Part shown: piece after piece, positions 16,040-26,190 of the stretch
Layout: each line of letters begins with the position of its first letter
Numbering within the stretch: the stretch's first letter is position 1
Source: Prosthecobacter debontii
Lineage (GTDB): Bacteria > Verrucomicrobiota > Verrucomicrobiia > Verrucomicrobiales > Akkermansiaceae
Direction: 5' to 3'
DNA: 64,000 nucleotides
NCBI GenBank assembly: GCA_945873125.1
Contig: CAMCBV010000006.1
Location: 1-64,000, forward strand
Notes under the pieces: model-generated
Seen by the model: the letters and a program-made list of their open reading frames with translations, nothing else
The model's database searches: none
Told to the model about the DNA's origin: nothing
Made by a program: the position numbers and the translations under genes

Positions 16040-17530
16040 CTAAGCAATTACACCTTTTACGACTTTCGTGCCGGGTTTGGTGATGTTGGTCAGGCGTTGG
16101 CCGACACCTTGGAAGGGGAAGGAGAGTTTTTCGTGATCGAAGCCGAGGAGGTGGAGCATCGTGGCGTGGAGATCGTGGACGGAAACCTTGTCTTTGATCG
16201 CCTCGTAGCCGATGGGATCGGTTTCGCCGTAGGATGTTCCCGCTTTTACGCCACCGCCTGCCATCCAGATGGTGAAGCCGCCGGGGTTGTGATCGCGCCC
16301 GACGAAGGACATTTCACCGCCACCGCGATTCTCGCGCATGGGAGTGCGTCCGAACTCACCGCCCCAAACAACAAGCGTGTCTTCGAGCATGCCGCGGCGC
16401 TTGAGATCCTGTAGAAGCGCGGTAATGGGTTTGTCGATACGGTTGCAAAGATCGGTGAAACCTATTTTAAGATCGGTATCTTTGCCTGTTCCATGGGAGT
16501 CCCAACCCCAATCGAATAGCTGGATGTAGCGGACGCCGCGTTCTGCGAGTCGGCGAGCAAGCAGGCAGTTGTTAGCAAATGATTCTTTGCCCGGCTGCGT
16601 GCCATACATCGCATGAGTGGCTTCGTTTTCTTGTTTGAGATCAAACGCATCGGTCGCGTGCATTTGCATCCGGTATGCCATCTCGTATTGGGCAATGCGC
16701 GTGACTGTTTCAGGATCGCCAGTTTCTTCTGCGATTTTTTGGTTGATGCGGTCGAGCGCATCAATCGAGCGGCGACGCATGTCTCGGCTTACACCATCTG
16801 GGTTTTTCAGATAAAGGACGGGTTCTCCTTCCGAGCGACATTGAACGCCTTGGTAAACTGAGGGAAGGTAACCCGAACCCCAAACGGACTTTCCGGCATC
16901 GGGATTTTTCCCGCCGGATGTCAGAACGATGAAACCCGGAAGATTTTGGTTTTCCGAGCCGAGGCCATATGTCGCCCATGACCCGATGGATGGTGCGCCA
17001 AGGTTTTGGGTGCCTGTGTGGACGAGAAGTTGTGCGGGACCGTGATTGAACTGATCCGTGTGCATGGATTTGATGAAACACATATCATCCGCCATGGTGG
17101 AAAGATGAGGAAGTCGGTCGGATATCCATGCGCCGCTTTGGCCATGCTGCTTGAAGGTGAATTGCGAGCCTAACATTTTCGGTACGCCCTGAATGAAGGC
17201 AAATTGTTTGCCATCCAAAAATTCTTTCGGACAATCTTGACCATTGAGTTTTTCGAGCTCGGGTTTGTAGTCGAAGAGTTCGAGCTGGGACGGAGCACCC
17301 GCCATGTGGAGGTAGATGACGCGTTTCGCTTTTCCGGGAAGCAACGGCATCGATGGAGCAAGAGGATTGGACGGATCTTTAACGAGTTTTTGAGATGCAC
17401 CATAAAGTTGGTTTCCTAGCATCGTAGAAGCCCACATCGCACCCAAGCCAGTCGTGCATTTCGAGAGGAAATGCCGACGTGTGAGGTGGGAAAGTTCGGT
17501 TAGGCGGATTTCTTGTTCGAGTCGGTTCAT
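16040..17530 (-). CDS. DUF1501 secreted protein (sulfatase-like fold), partner of PSD1 cytochrome
   Basis: This 496-residue protein has a Tat-like leader (LTRRHFLSKCTTGLGAMWAS). DUF1501 hallmarks are present: VIYLHMAGAPSQLELFDYKP, FNHGPAQLLVHTG, IQLFDWGWDSHG, VVWGGEFGRTPM and GRDHNPGGFTIWMAGGG. These give a metal-dependent hydrolase of the alkaline-phosphatase/sulfatase superfamily. In PVC bacteria it is nearly always paired with a PSD1 protein, as here: its start overlaps the PSD1 stop by four bases. The substrate is unknown, presumably an extracellular polymer. Confidence 0.9.
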   Translation of the reverse strand: MNRLEQEIRLTELSHLTRRHFLSKCTTGLGAMWASTMLGNQLYGASQKLVKDPSNPLAPSMPLLPGKAKRVIYLHMAGAPSQLELFDYKPELEKLNGQDCPKEFLDGKQFAFIQGVPKMLGSQFTFKQHGQSGAWISDRLPHLSTMADDMCFIKSMHTDQFNHGPAQLLVHTGTQNLGAPSIGSWATYGLGSENQNLPGFIVLTSGGKNPDAGKSVWGSGYLPSVYQGVQCRSEGEPVLYLKNPDGVSRDMRRRSIDALDRINQKIAEETGDPETVTRIAQYEMAYRMQMHATDAFDLKQENEATHAMYGTQPGKESFANNCLLARRLAERGVRYIQLFDWGWDSHGTGKDTDLKIGFTDLCNRIDKPITALLQDLKRRGMLEDTLVVWGGEFGRTPMRENRGGGEMSFVGRDHNPGGFTIWMAGGGVKAGTSYGETDPIGYEAIKDKVSVHDLHATMLHLLGFDHEKLSFPFQGVGQRLTNITKPGTKVVKGVIA

Positions 17531-20415
17531 TTGGTGAGTGCGGCGTCGAGGTTAAGGATCGTGTTGGCGGTGAGGGTGAGTGCGGGATCGGGTCCCATTG
17601 AACCTTTCGCCTCGGGTGTTTCCTTTTTCAAGTCCTGATAAAGAGCGACTAACTCCTTGATGATATGAGGACCCGCCTGATGTTGGGTGACGGTCAGATA
17701 GGCAAAGCTGATTTGTGCGTCGATCTCTCCTGAATGTTGGCGCATTTTTTCAGCTAGAGCGGCAGCGGCTTCGATGTGAGCGGGATCGTTCATTGTAACA
17801 AGCGCTTGCAGAGGCGTGTTGGAAACGATGCGTCGTGCCGAGCAAACATCGCGACTTGGTGCGTCGAATGTCAGGAATCCGGGGAAGCCACTGGTGCGTT
17901 TGACATAGGTATAAAGACCTCTGCGGTATTTATCCTCGCCTTTGGACTCATTCCAATTTGCGCCGCTATAAACGGAATTCCATACGCCTGCGGGTTGTGG
18001 AGGATAAACGGGTTGACCATACATTTTCTTAGAGAGCAAACCGGAAGTGGCAAGCGCTTGATCGCGGACCATCTCGGCGCTGAGGCGATTTCTCGGGCCG
18101 CGTGCGAGCAGTTGGTTTTTTGGATCTCTCTCAAGCAGCGCCGGCGTGGCTTTGGATGTTTGAAGGTAAGTTGAAGAGAGCGTGATTTCGCGAAGGGCTT
18201 TTTTGATAGACCACTTGTGCTCTCCTTGGAAGCGCAGAGCGAGGTGATCGAGCAGGGCGAGATTGGAAGGTAAAGTTCCGGAGGTGCCGAAGTCTTCCAT
18301 GGTTTCGACAATGCCTATTCCGAACATTTCACCCCACAGGCGATTGACCATCACGCGGGCGGTCAAGGGGTTTTGGGTGCTTACCATCCAGCGTGCCATA
18401 TCGAGACGATTGGCCTCTTCTTTTTTCGGGAAATTTCCACGAAGCAAATCGGGGACATCGGCTTTGACAACCTGTTCTTTGGTTAAGCGGTTGCCACGGG
18501 CGAACAATCGGGTTTCGCGTTTTCCTGCTGCAGGTCGATCCGCCATAACAGGAACCTCCGTGCCTTTCAGCGCGAGCATGCGGTCCAGATTATCGAAAAC
18601 TTTTTGCCACGTTTCGAGTCGTTTTGGATTTGATCTAAGGGCGGCGTAGCGAGCGTCTTCTGTGACCTCTATTTTGAATTTGCGGACATAAGCGGTTTGG
18701 CTCTCGTTGGCATTGGCGCCTTGTTTGAGAGATATTTCAATGAACTCTCCGGGTTGAAGGGTGATTTGACTTTCGGGAAGAATCACAAATTTGCGCGGGT
18801 CGGCGATGCGTGGAAATTCACCTAGGCCAGAAGTTGCGCCGTCTCTACCGGTCGGATCTTTAAAACGTTGGAAACGTTCGCCGATGCCTTTCTGTGCGAA
18901 CGCACTCATGGGATCTGTCGAACCGGAGAGATGATCTGCGATGACTTCACCCATCGGCACCGGGGTGCGTTTGCCATCGGTTGAAATTTTATCGATGTGA
19001 AACAAGGTGACGAAAGCACCGATCTCCGGCCAATTTTTCGGATTATCACTTTGCGGATAAATCGAGATTTTCAGTGCGTCGATTTTTGGAAGATGGCCGG
19101 AAATTTTGTGAGTGGTTCCTGAGCGCAGGTTTCCTTCACTGAAGATCATGCCATCTTGATCCATGCGCATCGTTCCGTGCTGGGGAGCGAACGAAATATT
19201 TTCCAGAATTTTCCAAGGGGTGTCGGAGATCTTACGACCTTCAGCATCAAGTGCTTCGCGCAGGGCGCGGGTTTCACGATGAAGCTTCACCCACTCGTCT
19301 CCAACAAGTTTGATTTTGGGATATTCGTTTTTGAGGTCGGAGTCTTCAGATTGGTTGAAGAAATCCATGAACTCATAAAATTCTTCGTGAGCGATGGGAT
19401 CGTAGGGGTGGGAGTGGCATTGCACGCAACCGAATGTGGTGGCCTGCCATGTGGTCCAAACCGTGGAGATGCGATCAATCACAGCGGCGACGCGATATTC
19501 TTCATCATCCGTTCCACCTTCGGTGTTGGTTTGGGTGTTGCGGTGAAACGCGGTGGCGAGGATTTGATCGGCGGTCGCGTTGGGCAAAAGATCGCCAGCC
19601 ATTTGTTCGATCGTGAATTGATCGTAAGGCATGTCTGCGTTGAGTGAGCGTATGACCCAATCCTTCCATGGCCAGATGTCGCGGTGGGGATCTTTTTCAA
19701 ATCCAAAGGTATCGGCATAGCGGGCAAGATCTAACCAAACGGTTGCCCAGCGTTCACCATAGGCAGGGGATGCTAGCAGGTGATCCACGACTTTTTCACG
19801 CGCGGCTTTTCCATCCGCGTTCCATGCGGCTTCGAGTTCTTTGAGCTGATCAATGGTTGGCGGAAGACCTGTCAGATCAAAGCTGACTCGGCGTAGCCAT
19901 TCAGCAGGACTGGCTTGGGGAGATGGGGTGAGCTTGTTTTGCTCGATCGAATGTAAAACGAAGCGATCGAGAGCTTGGGTTGTCCAAGATTCGTTTTTAA
20001 GCGCCGGAATCTTTTTTTCGATTGGCGGCATGAATGCCCAATGCTCTTCCCATTTTGCGCCCTCGGAAATCCATGTTTCGACAAGCTTGATATCGGCAGG
20101 CTTGAGCGGCGTACCGTGCTTGGGTTGTGGCATCATTTCATCCGGGTCCGTGCTGCGGATGCGTCGCATCATTTCGGAAGATTCAGGTTTTCCGGGGACG
20201 ATGGCGTTCTTTCCCGATTCGCCCTCACGGAGCGCGCGTTCCCTGTAGATAAATGAGATTCCGCCCGCCTCTTTGACTCCACCGTGGCAGGCGGTGCAAT
20301 TTTTGAGAAAAATAGGCCTGATGTCTCGATTGAAGCTAACCTCGCCAGCCATCAGAGGGTGGCCGACTGAGCTTAAGCCTGCGATCAGGCAATATAACTT
20401 AAAGGACTTTGTCAA
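17527..20415 (-). CDS. PSD1 domain cytochrome c (DUF1549/DUF1553)
   Basis: This 962-residue exported protein has a signal peptide (LYCLIAGLSSVGHPLMAGE) and one c-type haem site, CTACHGG, about 37 residues in, within the PSC1 domain (FNRDIRPIFLKNCTACH). DUF1549 follows (about 140-350, FDLTGLPPTIDQL, AYGERWATVWLDLARYADT). After a beta-rich insertion of roughly 200 residues comes DUF1553 (about 680-940, ARVMVNRLWGEMFGIGIV, PSRDVCSARRIVSNTPLQAL). These proteins occur as operon pairs with DUF1501 proteins in Planctomycetes and Verrucomicrobia. It is transcribed first and coupled to the DUF1501 gene. It is divergent from hisD. Confidence 0.92.
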   Translation of the reverse strand: MTKSFKLYCLIAGLSSVGHPLMAGEVSFNRDIRPIFLKNCTACHGGVKEAGGISFIYRERALREGESGKNAIVPGKPESSEMMRRIRSTDPDEMMPQPKHGTPLKPADIKLVETWISEGAKWEEHWAFMPPIEKKIPALKNESWTTQALDRFVLHSIEQNKLTPSPQASPAEWLRRVSFDLTGLPPTIDQLKELEAAWNADGKAAREKVVDHLLASPAYGERWATVWLDLARYADTFGFEKDPHRDIWPWKDWVIRSLNADMPYDQFTIEQMAGDLLPNATADQILATAFHRNTQTNTEGGTDDEEYRVAAVIDRISTVWTTWQATTFGCVQCHSHPYDPIAHEEFYEFMDFFNQSEDSDLKNEYPKIKLVGDEWVKLHRETRALREALDAEGRKISDTPWKILENISFAPQHGTMRMDQDGMIFSEGNLRSGTTHKISGHLPKIDALKISIYPQSDNPKNWPEIGAFVTLFHIDKISTDGKRTPVPMGEVIADHLSGSTDPMSAFAQKGIGERFQRFKDPTGRDGATSGLGEFPRIADPRKFVILPESQITLQPGEFIEISLKQGANANESQTAYVRKFKIEVTEDARYAALRSNPKRLETWQKVFDNLDRMLALKGTEVPVMADRPAAGKRETRLFARGNRLTKEQVVKADVPDLLRGNFPKKEEANRLDMARWMVSTQNPLTARVMVNRLWGEMFGIGIVETMEDFGTSGTLPSNLALLDHLALRFQGEHKWSIKKALREITLSSTYLQTSKATPALLERDPKNQLLARGPRNRLSAEMVRDQALATSGLLSKKMYGQPVYPPQPAGVWNSVYSGANWNESKGEDKYRRGLYTYVKRTSGFPGFLTFDAPSRDVCSARRIVSNTPLQALVTMNDPAHIEAAAALAEKMRQHSGEIDAQISFAYLTVTQHQAGPHIIKELVALYQDLKKETPEAKGSMGPDPALTLTANTILNLDAALTK

Positions 20416-20532
20416 AACGGTTCAAGTTTAACGTTATTTTGGGGGTGTTTCTTACAAAATCGGTGATTGAAACCTTTATTGAGGGTTGGCGTGATGGGTA
20501 AGAGTGTGCATCTTTCCGTCCACAATAACTCT

Positions 20533-21822
20533 ATGAAAATTTTGTCTCACAAAGATGCCTGCTATCCCTCGTTCGTCAAGCGACTGAATCGGCGGGCTAT
20601 TCCTGAGGATTCAGTGAGGGATCTGGTGACTGATATCATTGCGAAAGTTGCCATGGAAGGTGACGATGCTTTGATTGAACTGACGCATCGTTTTGATGGT
20701 GCAAAGCTGACGAAGAGTCAGTTGTTTATTGGCGAAAAAGAATTTGCGAACGCGGAAGCATCGGTATCAAGTGCAACGCGCGAAGCGATTCGCAGGAGCT
20801 TGAAAAACATCCATGCGTTTGCGCATAAAAGCATGCGCAAAGATTGGTCGTCGAAAAATGCGGAAGGCGCGGTGATTGGTGAGAGGTTCACGCCTTTTGA
20901 TCGGGTTGGTGTTTATGTTCCTGGTGGGAAGGCGCCGCTAGTTTCCACCGCATTAATGACGGCTGGGTTTGCTCAAGCGGCAGGAGTTCCGGAAATTTTT
21001 GCGGCAACTCCCTGCGGTCCTGATGGATCGGTGAATCCTGCGTTGTTATATGCTTTGAAACAAGCGGGTGTGACCCAAGCCATCAAAGTCGGCGGTGCGC
21101 AAGCGATTGCCGCCATGGCGATTGGAACAAAAACGATAGCTCCGGTGGATCGTATTTTCGGACCTGGAAACCGTTTTGTGGTCGAGGCAAAACGCCAACT
21201 CGTGGGTGCGGTATCCATTGATCTTCTTCCGGGACCAAGTGAGATTTTAATTTTGGCAGACACCTCGGCGAAGGCCTCCTACATCGCTGCGGATATGCTC
21301 GCACAGGCCGAACACGGTGGAGATAGCGCAGTGGGTTTCCTCACGACTTCCTCCGCGTTGTTGGAAAAAGTCCGCTCGGAAATTGAAAAGCAAACCATGC
21401 AGTTGAGTCGTTCGAAAATCATTAAGGAAGTTTTGAAAAGCAGCACGTTCTTGCTCCATGTGAAATCGATGGATGAAGGTGTGGCGATCGTGAATGCGTT
21501 TGCGCCTGAGCACCTTTCCCTTATCGTGAAAGACGAAGACGAAGTGCTTGCGCAAATCCGCACGGCTGGCGCGATTTATCTGGGCGCGGATTCTCCGGTT
21601 GCCGTTGGTGATTTCCTCGCCGGACCCAGCCACACCTTGCCGACAGGTGGAGCAGGACGCTCGTTCTCCGGACTTCGCGCGGACCAGTTCCAACGCCGCA
21701 CCAGTATTGTAAAAATGGACAAACGGGCGGTTGAGAAGTCGTTGTCGGTGATTGAGGAGTTCGCGCGACTGGAGGGACTGGATGCACACGGAAAATCGAC
21801 ATCGATAAGACTGAAGAGATAA
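20533..21822 (+). CDS. hisD: Histidinol dehydrogenase
   Basis: HisD carries out the last two oxidations of histidine synthesis (histidinol to histidine, NAD and zinc dependent). The ATG at 20533 gives 429 residues, the usual family length; the frame is open 66 bases further upstream but without similarity. Landmarks include VPGGKAPLVSTALM, GGAQAIAAMAIGT, the signature GPGNRFVVEAKRQLVG followed by DLLPGPSEILILAD, AEHGGDSAVGF, and AFAPEHLSLI. The gene is divergent from PSD1 and followed after 11 bases by an M14-like gene. Other his genes are not adjacent; hisF lies at 55.5 kb. Confidence 0.95.
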   Translation: MKILSHKDACYPSFVKRLNRRAIPEDSVRDLVTDIIAKVAMEGDDALIELTHRFDGAKLTKSQLFIGEKEFANAEASVSSATREAIRRSLKNIHAFAHKSMRKDWSSKNAEGAVIGERFTPFDRVGVYVPGGKAPLVSTALMTAGFAQAAGVPEIFAATPCGPDGSVNPALLYALKQAGVTQAIKVGGAQAIAAMAIGTKTIAPVDRIFGPGNRFVVEAKRQLVGAVSIDLLPGPSEILILADTSAKASYIAADMLAQAEHGGDSAVGFLTTSSALLEKVRSEIEKQTMQLSRSKIIKEVLKSSTFLLHVKSMDEGVAIVNAFAPEHLSLIVKDEDEVLAQIRTAGAIYLGADSPVAVGDFLAGPSHTLPTGGAGRSFSGLRADQFQRRTSIVKMDKRAVEKSLSVIEEFARLEGLDAHGKSTSIRLKR

Positions 21823-21833
21823 GTTTAGTTTTC

Positions 21834-22571
21834 ATGGAGGAACTTTTCAAATGGCCATGGTATCTGGAAGGGTTTGCAGAGGCAGCATTGCGTCAGGGGT
21901 TTTGTGAAGAGATTCTTTTGGATACGGAAGACGGCCCCATCGTTGTTTGGGAAAAGAGAGGCGAGGGTCCACTCGTTTACGCCTCGGCCGGGATTCATGG
22001 TGATGAACCAGCCGGACCGCTCGCTTTGTTGGAAATGATGCGAACGGGAAGCTTTTCGGAAAAATATCATTGGTTGATTTGTCCGGCACTCAATCCGGGA
22101 GGGCTTGCCATGGGGCGGCGGGAAAATCGTGAGGGAATCGATTTGAATCGTGATTATTTGAAAAAAGCCACACTCGAGATCGACGCACACACAAGGTGGT
22201 TTGAGCGAAATCGATTGCCGGATGTATTTGTGTCTCTGCATGAAGACTGGGAAACACAGGGGTTTTATTTTTACGAAATCAATTTGAAGGAGGATCAACC
22301 GCGCCGTGCGTTGGAGATACTAGAAGCGGTGGCTGAGAGCTTTGCTCCGGAGGCTGGTCCGCATATCGATGGTCATGAGGTTCGTGCTCCGGGCTGGATT
22401 TATCATGGTGCGGAGGCGGATTTGCCGGACGAATGGCCGGAGGCGATTTATCTTGCGAAACAAGGCTGCGCGCTGTCTTTCACTTTCGAGACTCCGAGTC
22501 AGGCGGATTTGCACAAGCGTGTCGCAGCGCATGTTTCTGCCTTTCAAACACTGCTGCGCCTGATTGGATAG
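21834..22571 (+). CDS. M14-family / succinylglutamate desuccinylase-like zinc hydrolase
   Basis: The 245-residue cytoplasmic protein has zinc-carboxypeptidase landmarks: [14 protein letters not shown] (His and Glu ligands), [25 protein letters not shown] (substrate-binding Asn-Arg; shown here as two adjoining parts), SLHED (third ligand) and FTFETPS (catalytic Glu). It is shorter than typical M14 peptidases and near the AstE/aspartoacylase or Mpl-like amidase size. It lies between hisD and coaB on the same strand. The substrate is not deducible; an N-acyl amino acid or murein peptide is plausible. Confidence 0.75.
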   Translation: MEELFKWPWYLEGFAEAALRQGFCEEILLDTEDGPIVVWEKRGEGPLVYASAGIHGDEPAGPLALLEMMRTGSFSEKYHWLICPALNPGGLAMGRRENREGIDLNRDYLKKATLEIDAHTRWFERNRLPDVFVSLHEDWETQGFYFYEINLKEDQPRRALEILEAVAESFAPEAGPHIDGHEVRAPGWIYHGAEADLPDEWPEAIYLAKQGCALSFTFETPSQADLHKRVAAHVSAFQTLLRLIG

Positions 22572-22594
22572 GTGGGCATTCATTTCCTCTCACT

Positions 22595-23218
22595 ATGAAA
22601 ATTCTCATCACCGCAGGTCCAACCCGTGAAGCCATCGATCCGGTTCGTTTCCTGACCAATCGCTCATCAGGAAAAATGGGGTATGCGATTGCGGATGCCG
22701 CGGTGCATGCGGGACACCAAGTCTTGCTGGTTTCTGGGCCAACTTCGCTCGACGTTCCGGCCGGGGTAGATTTTATCCCTGTGGAAAGTGCGGCGGAAAT
22801 GTATGAGGTCGTGGCAAGGTATTTGCCCAAAATGAGTGCCGCATTCTTTACTGCAGCGGTCGCCGACTTCACGCCAGCAGGGTTTTCCTCGCAAAAGATC
22901 AAAAAGAGCGGAGAGAAGATGATTTTGGAACTGATCAAAACCAGAGACATTCTGGGTTCCGCGCGTCAGATGATGGGCTTTGGGGGTTTTTTGGTTGGCT
23001 TCGCGGCGGAAACGGAAAACCTCGAGGCCAATGCCCGCATGAAGCTTGAGGCGAAAGGCTGTGACCTAATCGTTGCGAACGATGTTTCGAGAAGCGATAT
23101 CGGCTTCGATTCGGAGGAAAACGAGGCTTTCCTCGTTTTCAAAGACCGCACCGAATTATTCAAAAAGGCCCCGAAGCACGACCTCGCGATGCATCTCGTA
23201 TCCATGCTTGGTGAGTAA
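22595..23218 (+). CDS. coaB: Phosphopantothenate-cysteine ligase, stand-alone CoaB
   Basis: The ATG at 22595 opens a 207-residue protein starting [29 protein letters not shown], of which the ITAGPT and NRSSGKMG blocks are the nucleotide-site signature of the CoaB half of bacterial CoaBC. The dimer/substrate region [13 protein letters not shown], the lysine-rich KIKKS, and [28 protein letters not shown] complete it. Only the ligase is present; the flavoprotein CoaC (Dfp) half, normally fused at the N terminus, is missing and is not a neighbour. It makes the cysteine adduct of 4'-phosphopantothenate in CoA synthesis. Confidence 0.9.
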   Translation: MKILITAGPTREAIDPVRFLTNRSSGKMGYAIADAAVHAGHQVLLVSGPTSLDVPAGVDFIPVESAAEMYEVVARYLPKMSAAFFTAAVADFTPAGFSSQKIKKSGEKMILELIKTRDILGSARQMMGFGGFLVGFAAETENLEANARMKLEAKGCDLIVANDVSRSDIGFDSEENEAFLVFKDRTELFKKAPKHDLAMHLVSMLGE

Positions 23219-23400
23219 AAGGCGCTCAGGCTCTTTTTGCTTGATGTGCCTTGTCCATGGAATCGGGGGATGCTGGTAAAGCAAAGCAATAGATGGACTG
23301 AGACAGTTTTTTTGTAGAATCGGCGGATCGACTCTAAATTACCAAAAAATACAGCTAAATTCTTGCCACGGGGTGAATTTTTGCATTTATACATCCATCT

Positions 23401-24915
23401 ATGAAAATCTATTTCGGTGCGGCAATCATCTTATTAGGAACTTTAACGGCGCATTCTGCGATCACCCTTAATGCGACAGAAAACTCCACTGCTGCTGCAA
23501 ATATTACGAACGCCCCTAAGCTCGATCCATCCAGTCCAGCTGCTGATGCCTACGCTGCCTTTGAAAAAGGAGAGCATGCTAAAGCCGTTGAACTCGCCAA
23601 GCCTCTCGCAGAAAAAGGCGATAAAGATGCGATTTACCTGTTGGGCTTCGCCCATGAAAACGGACAGGGTATCGAAGCTTCACGTGATAAAGCGTTAGAA
23701 TACTATCGCAAAGGGCAGGCAAAAAATCATGCCGATTCAATTTACCGCCTGGCTGGTATTTTATTATCATCAGGCCAAGGCGATCTCGCTCAGGAAGGAA
23801 GAGAAACCCTTGAAAAGCAGGCCGCAACCGATCCAACGATCGCTGGACGTATTCTTGGTGAGGCATTTTTGCTAGGCCGATTGACTCCTGAGCCTGCCCC
23901 TGAGACGGCTGTGAAATGGTGGTCAAAAGCTGCCAATGCAGGCGATGTGCCATCCATGGTGTTGCTTGCTCGTTTGTATGATGGGCAGTTGGGTCAGACC
24001 TCTCTCGCTAACTCAAAAACGGCTTATGAGTATTTCATGAAAGCCGCAGACAAAGGTGAATCCAGTGCAATGGTGGCTGTGGGTATTCGACTTTTGAAAA
24101 GCGACGCTGTTGCCCCCGATGAGAAAAAAGGCATGGCTTGGCTAAACAAGGCAATCGAAGCAGGAAATTTTGCTGGATGGCTCGCGCTGGGTGATTACCA
24201 AGCCAACATCAAAAATGATCCGAAAGCGGCTCTTGAATTATTCGATAAAGGCGCTCAGGCAGGAAACTCGGAATGCATGCTCAGAGCGGCATCTTTCTAT
24301 ATGGAAGGCAAGGGCACGAAAAAGAATGAGGAGCGTGCAGTGGATCTCTTAGGAAAATCAGCCGAGGCGGGAAATGCTCAAGCTCACTTGTTTTTAGCGT
24401 CGACCATTTTGGCAGTGGAAAAGCCTGACATTGGCAAAGCCTACGGGCATCTCTTAACAGCCGCCAACTCGGGTATGCCTCTCGCTCAGAACGAGCTCGG
24501 ACTTTTCTATCTATCCGGAAAAATGGGTGTGGCTGATATATCCGCCGCTATTTCTTGGTTTGGTCGTGCCGCACAGGCAGGTCTGGCTGCGGCACAAAAC
24601 AATCTCGGAGCTCTGCATGAGCGTGGTGCAGGTGTTCAACAGAGTTATGAAAACGCAGCTAAGCTTTATACTCTCGCTGCCCAACAAGGCAATCCGAGTG
24701 CGACTCTTGCTCTAGCTCGTTTCAATGCAGCGGGTGCGGCGATGCCTATGAATAAAACCGTCGGCTGGGCACTCGCGAACCTGGCCTCTGAGGCAGGCGA
24801 AAAAAGCGCGGATGCGGTTATCAAGGACATCGAGAAAAGCATGAGCAAAGAAGAGCTCGCGAAAGCCAAAGAAGAACTTGCCCGTATCAAAGCGGAACAA
24901 AAAAAGGCCAAGTAA
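23401..24915 (+). CDS. Secreted Sel1-repeat protein
   Basis: The product is 504 residues with a signal peptide (MKIYFGAAIILLGTLTAHSA). About eleven Sel1-like (TPR-related) repeats of 35-37 residues follow, recognisable by AxxxLGxxYxxGxG motifs such as LLGFAHENGQGIEASRDKALEYY and LGALHERGAGVQQSYENAAKLY. The C terminus is a Lys/Glu/Ala-rich helix. Sel1 proteins act as protein-interaction scaffolds in the envelope. A sigma-70-like promoter candidate (TTGCCA, 17 bases, TTTATA) lies about 12-35 bases upstream of the ATG. Lower GC third positions than neighbouring genes suggest a different codon bias. Confidence 0.88.
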   Translation: MKIYFGAAIILLGTLTAHSAITLNATENSTAAANITNAPKLDPSSPAADAYAAFEKGEHAKAVELAKPLAEKGDKDAIYLLGFAHENGQGIEASRDKALEYYRKGQAKNHADSIYRLAGILLSSGQGDLAQEGRETLEKQAATDPTIAGRILGEAFLLGRLTPEPAPETAVKWWSKAANAGDVPSMVLLARLYDGQLGQTSLANSKTAYEYFMKAADKGESSAMVAVGIRLLKSDAVAPDEKKGMAWLNKAIEAGNFAGWLALGDYQANIKNDPKAALELFDKGAQAGNSECMLRAASFYMEGKGTKKNEERAVDLLGKSAEAGNAQAHLFLASTILAVEKPDIGKAYGHLLTAANSGMPLAQNELGLFYLSGKMGVADISAAISWFGRAAQAGLAAAQNNLGALHERGAGVQQSYENAAKLYTLAAQQGNPSATLALARFNAAGAAMPMNKTVGWALANLASEAGEKSADAVIKDIEKSMSKEELAKAKEELARIKAEQKKAK

Positions 24916-25022
24916 GGTTGGCGCCCTCCCTCAAGGCAAGGCGATTGGCACGCCAATGATGGATTGTCTTGCCTCATGTTTCGCTCTACGGCCCCAAAAC
25001 CAGCGGGCCGAGAGTTGAATCG

Positions 25023-26156
25023 CTATTTGATTGGGTTCAAATTTTTAAGCAGGTCCTCAATGATTTCAGCCGGATGTTCGGCTGAAACCGTAATCCTCAA
25101 ACGCGCGGTATCTTTGGGAACCGTTGGAAATCGGATTGCTGGGATGAAATAGCCGCTTTGCTTGAGCTTCTCAGAAGCGGCTAAAGCAGACTGATTGCTC
25201 CCAAGAATCACAGGTATAATCGCGCTCGGGTGATTTGGCCGAAGCATGAATATATTTCGAAAAAGCTTATTTCTCAAATCTGTACCCTCTTCTGAACGGA
25301 TCAGTTGGATCGCTGAAATCGCAGCGTGCGCGAGCGCAGGTGGCGGAGACGTCGTGTAGATGAAAGGTCTTGCTCGGTTGATGATGAGATCGATCCAATC
25401 ACGTGATGCGGCAAGGTAACCTCCCGAAAGGCCGACGGCCTTACTGAGTGTTCCCATTTGAAAGTCGATACGATCCTGTAGCCCGAGTTCTTCAGCGAGC
25501 CCCATTCCCGATGGTCCTCGAACGCCGATCGCGTGTGCTTCATCTAATAATAAATGAGCATCATTTGCCTCGCACAGTTCGATGATTTCGCGCAGCGGAC
25601 AGAGATCTCCATCCATGGAAAATATCGATTCCGTAACAACCAGAATCCGCGCCCCCGGATGTTTGCTGCGAATTTTTGATAATAAGGACTCGAGGCCGGC
25701 TACATCGTTATGCGGGAAAACGCGCAGTGTGGCTTGGGAATGACGGGAAGCATCGATCAATGACGCATGGGCGAGTCGGTCGAGGATCACGTAGTCGCCT
25801 TTTCCGACTATAATAGGAATTGTTGAAAGAGCCGTTGAGTATCCTGAACCGAAGGTCAACGCTGCTTCAGTATGCTTGGCCGATGCCAGAATTTTTTCCA
25901 ATTCGGTATGTGCGCTGTATGTTCCGGTAATAAGCCGTGAGGCTGATGCGCCCGTTCCATAGAGCTTGATGCCATCGATAAAAGACTCCGAGATTTGCGG
26001 ATGCCTGGATAGTCCAAGGTAATCGTTCGATGCGAAGTTCCAAAGTTCAGATCCATCACGAAGAATGCGGAAATCTTCGACAGTGTGCGCGATGGAATGA
26101 AGTGAGCGCAGGAGGTTTTCTTGCGCCAAATGCTCCAGTTGTTGGCGCGGTTTCAT
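25023..26156 (-). CDS. bioF: 8-amino-7-oxononanoate synthase (BioF-like)
   Basis: This PLP enzyme of the alpha-oxoamine synthase family joins pimeloyl-CoA/ACP and alanine in biotin synthesis. Signatures: NFASNDYLGLSRHP, YGTGASASRLITG, HASLIDASR, ESIFSMDGD, LLLDEAHAIGV and the PLP lysine in GTLSKAVGLSGGY. I prefer the ATG at 26156 (MKPRQQLEHL); a TTG seven codons earlier is in frame. Substrate choice among relatives (KBL, BioF) is not certain, but loops fit BioF. It follows the carboxypeptidase gene by 34 bases on the same strand. No other bio gene is in the window. Confidence 0.85.
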   Translation of the reverse strand: MKPRQQLEHLAQENLLRSLHSIAHTVEDFRILRDGSELWNFASNDYLGLSRHPQISESFIDGIKLYGTGASASRLITGTYSAHTELEKILASAKHTEAALTFGSGYSTALSTIPIIVGKGDYVILDRLAHASLIDASRHSQATLRVFPHNDVAGLESLLSKIRSKHPGARILVVTESIFSMDGDLCPLREIIELCEANDAHLLLDEAHAIGVRGPSGMGLAEELGLQDRIDFQMGTLSKAVGLSGGYLAASRDWIDLIINRARPFIYTTSPPPALAHAAISAIQLIRSEEGTDLRNKLFRNIFMLRPNHPSAIIPVILGSNQSALAASEKLKQSGYFIPAIRFPTVPKDTARLRITVSAEHPAEIIEDLLKNLNPIK

Positions 26157-26190
26157 GTGTGATGATCTGAAAGGCAATGAAATTCAATTC

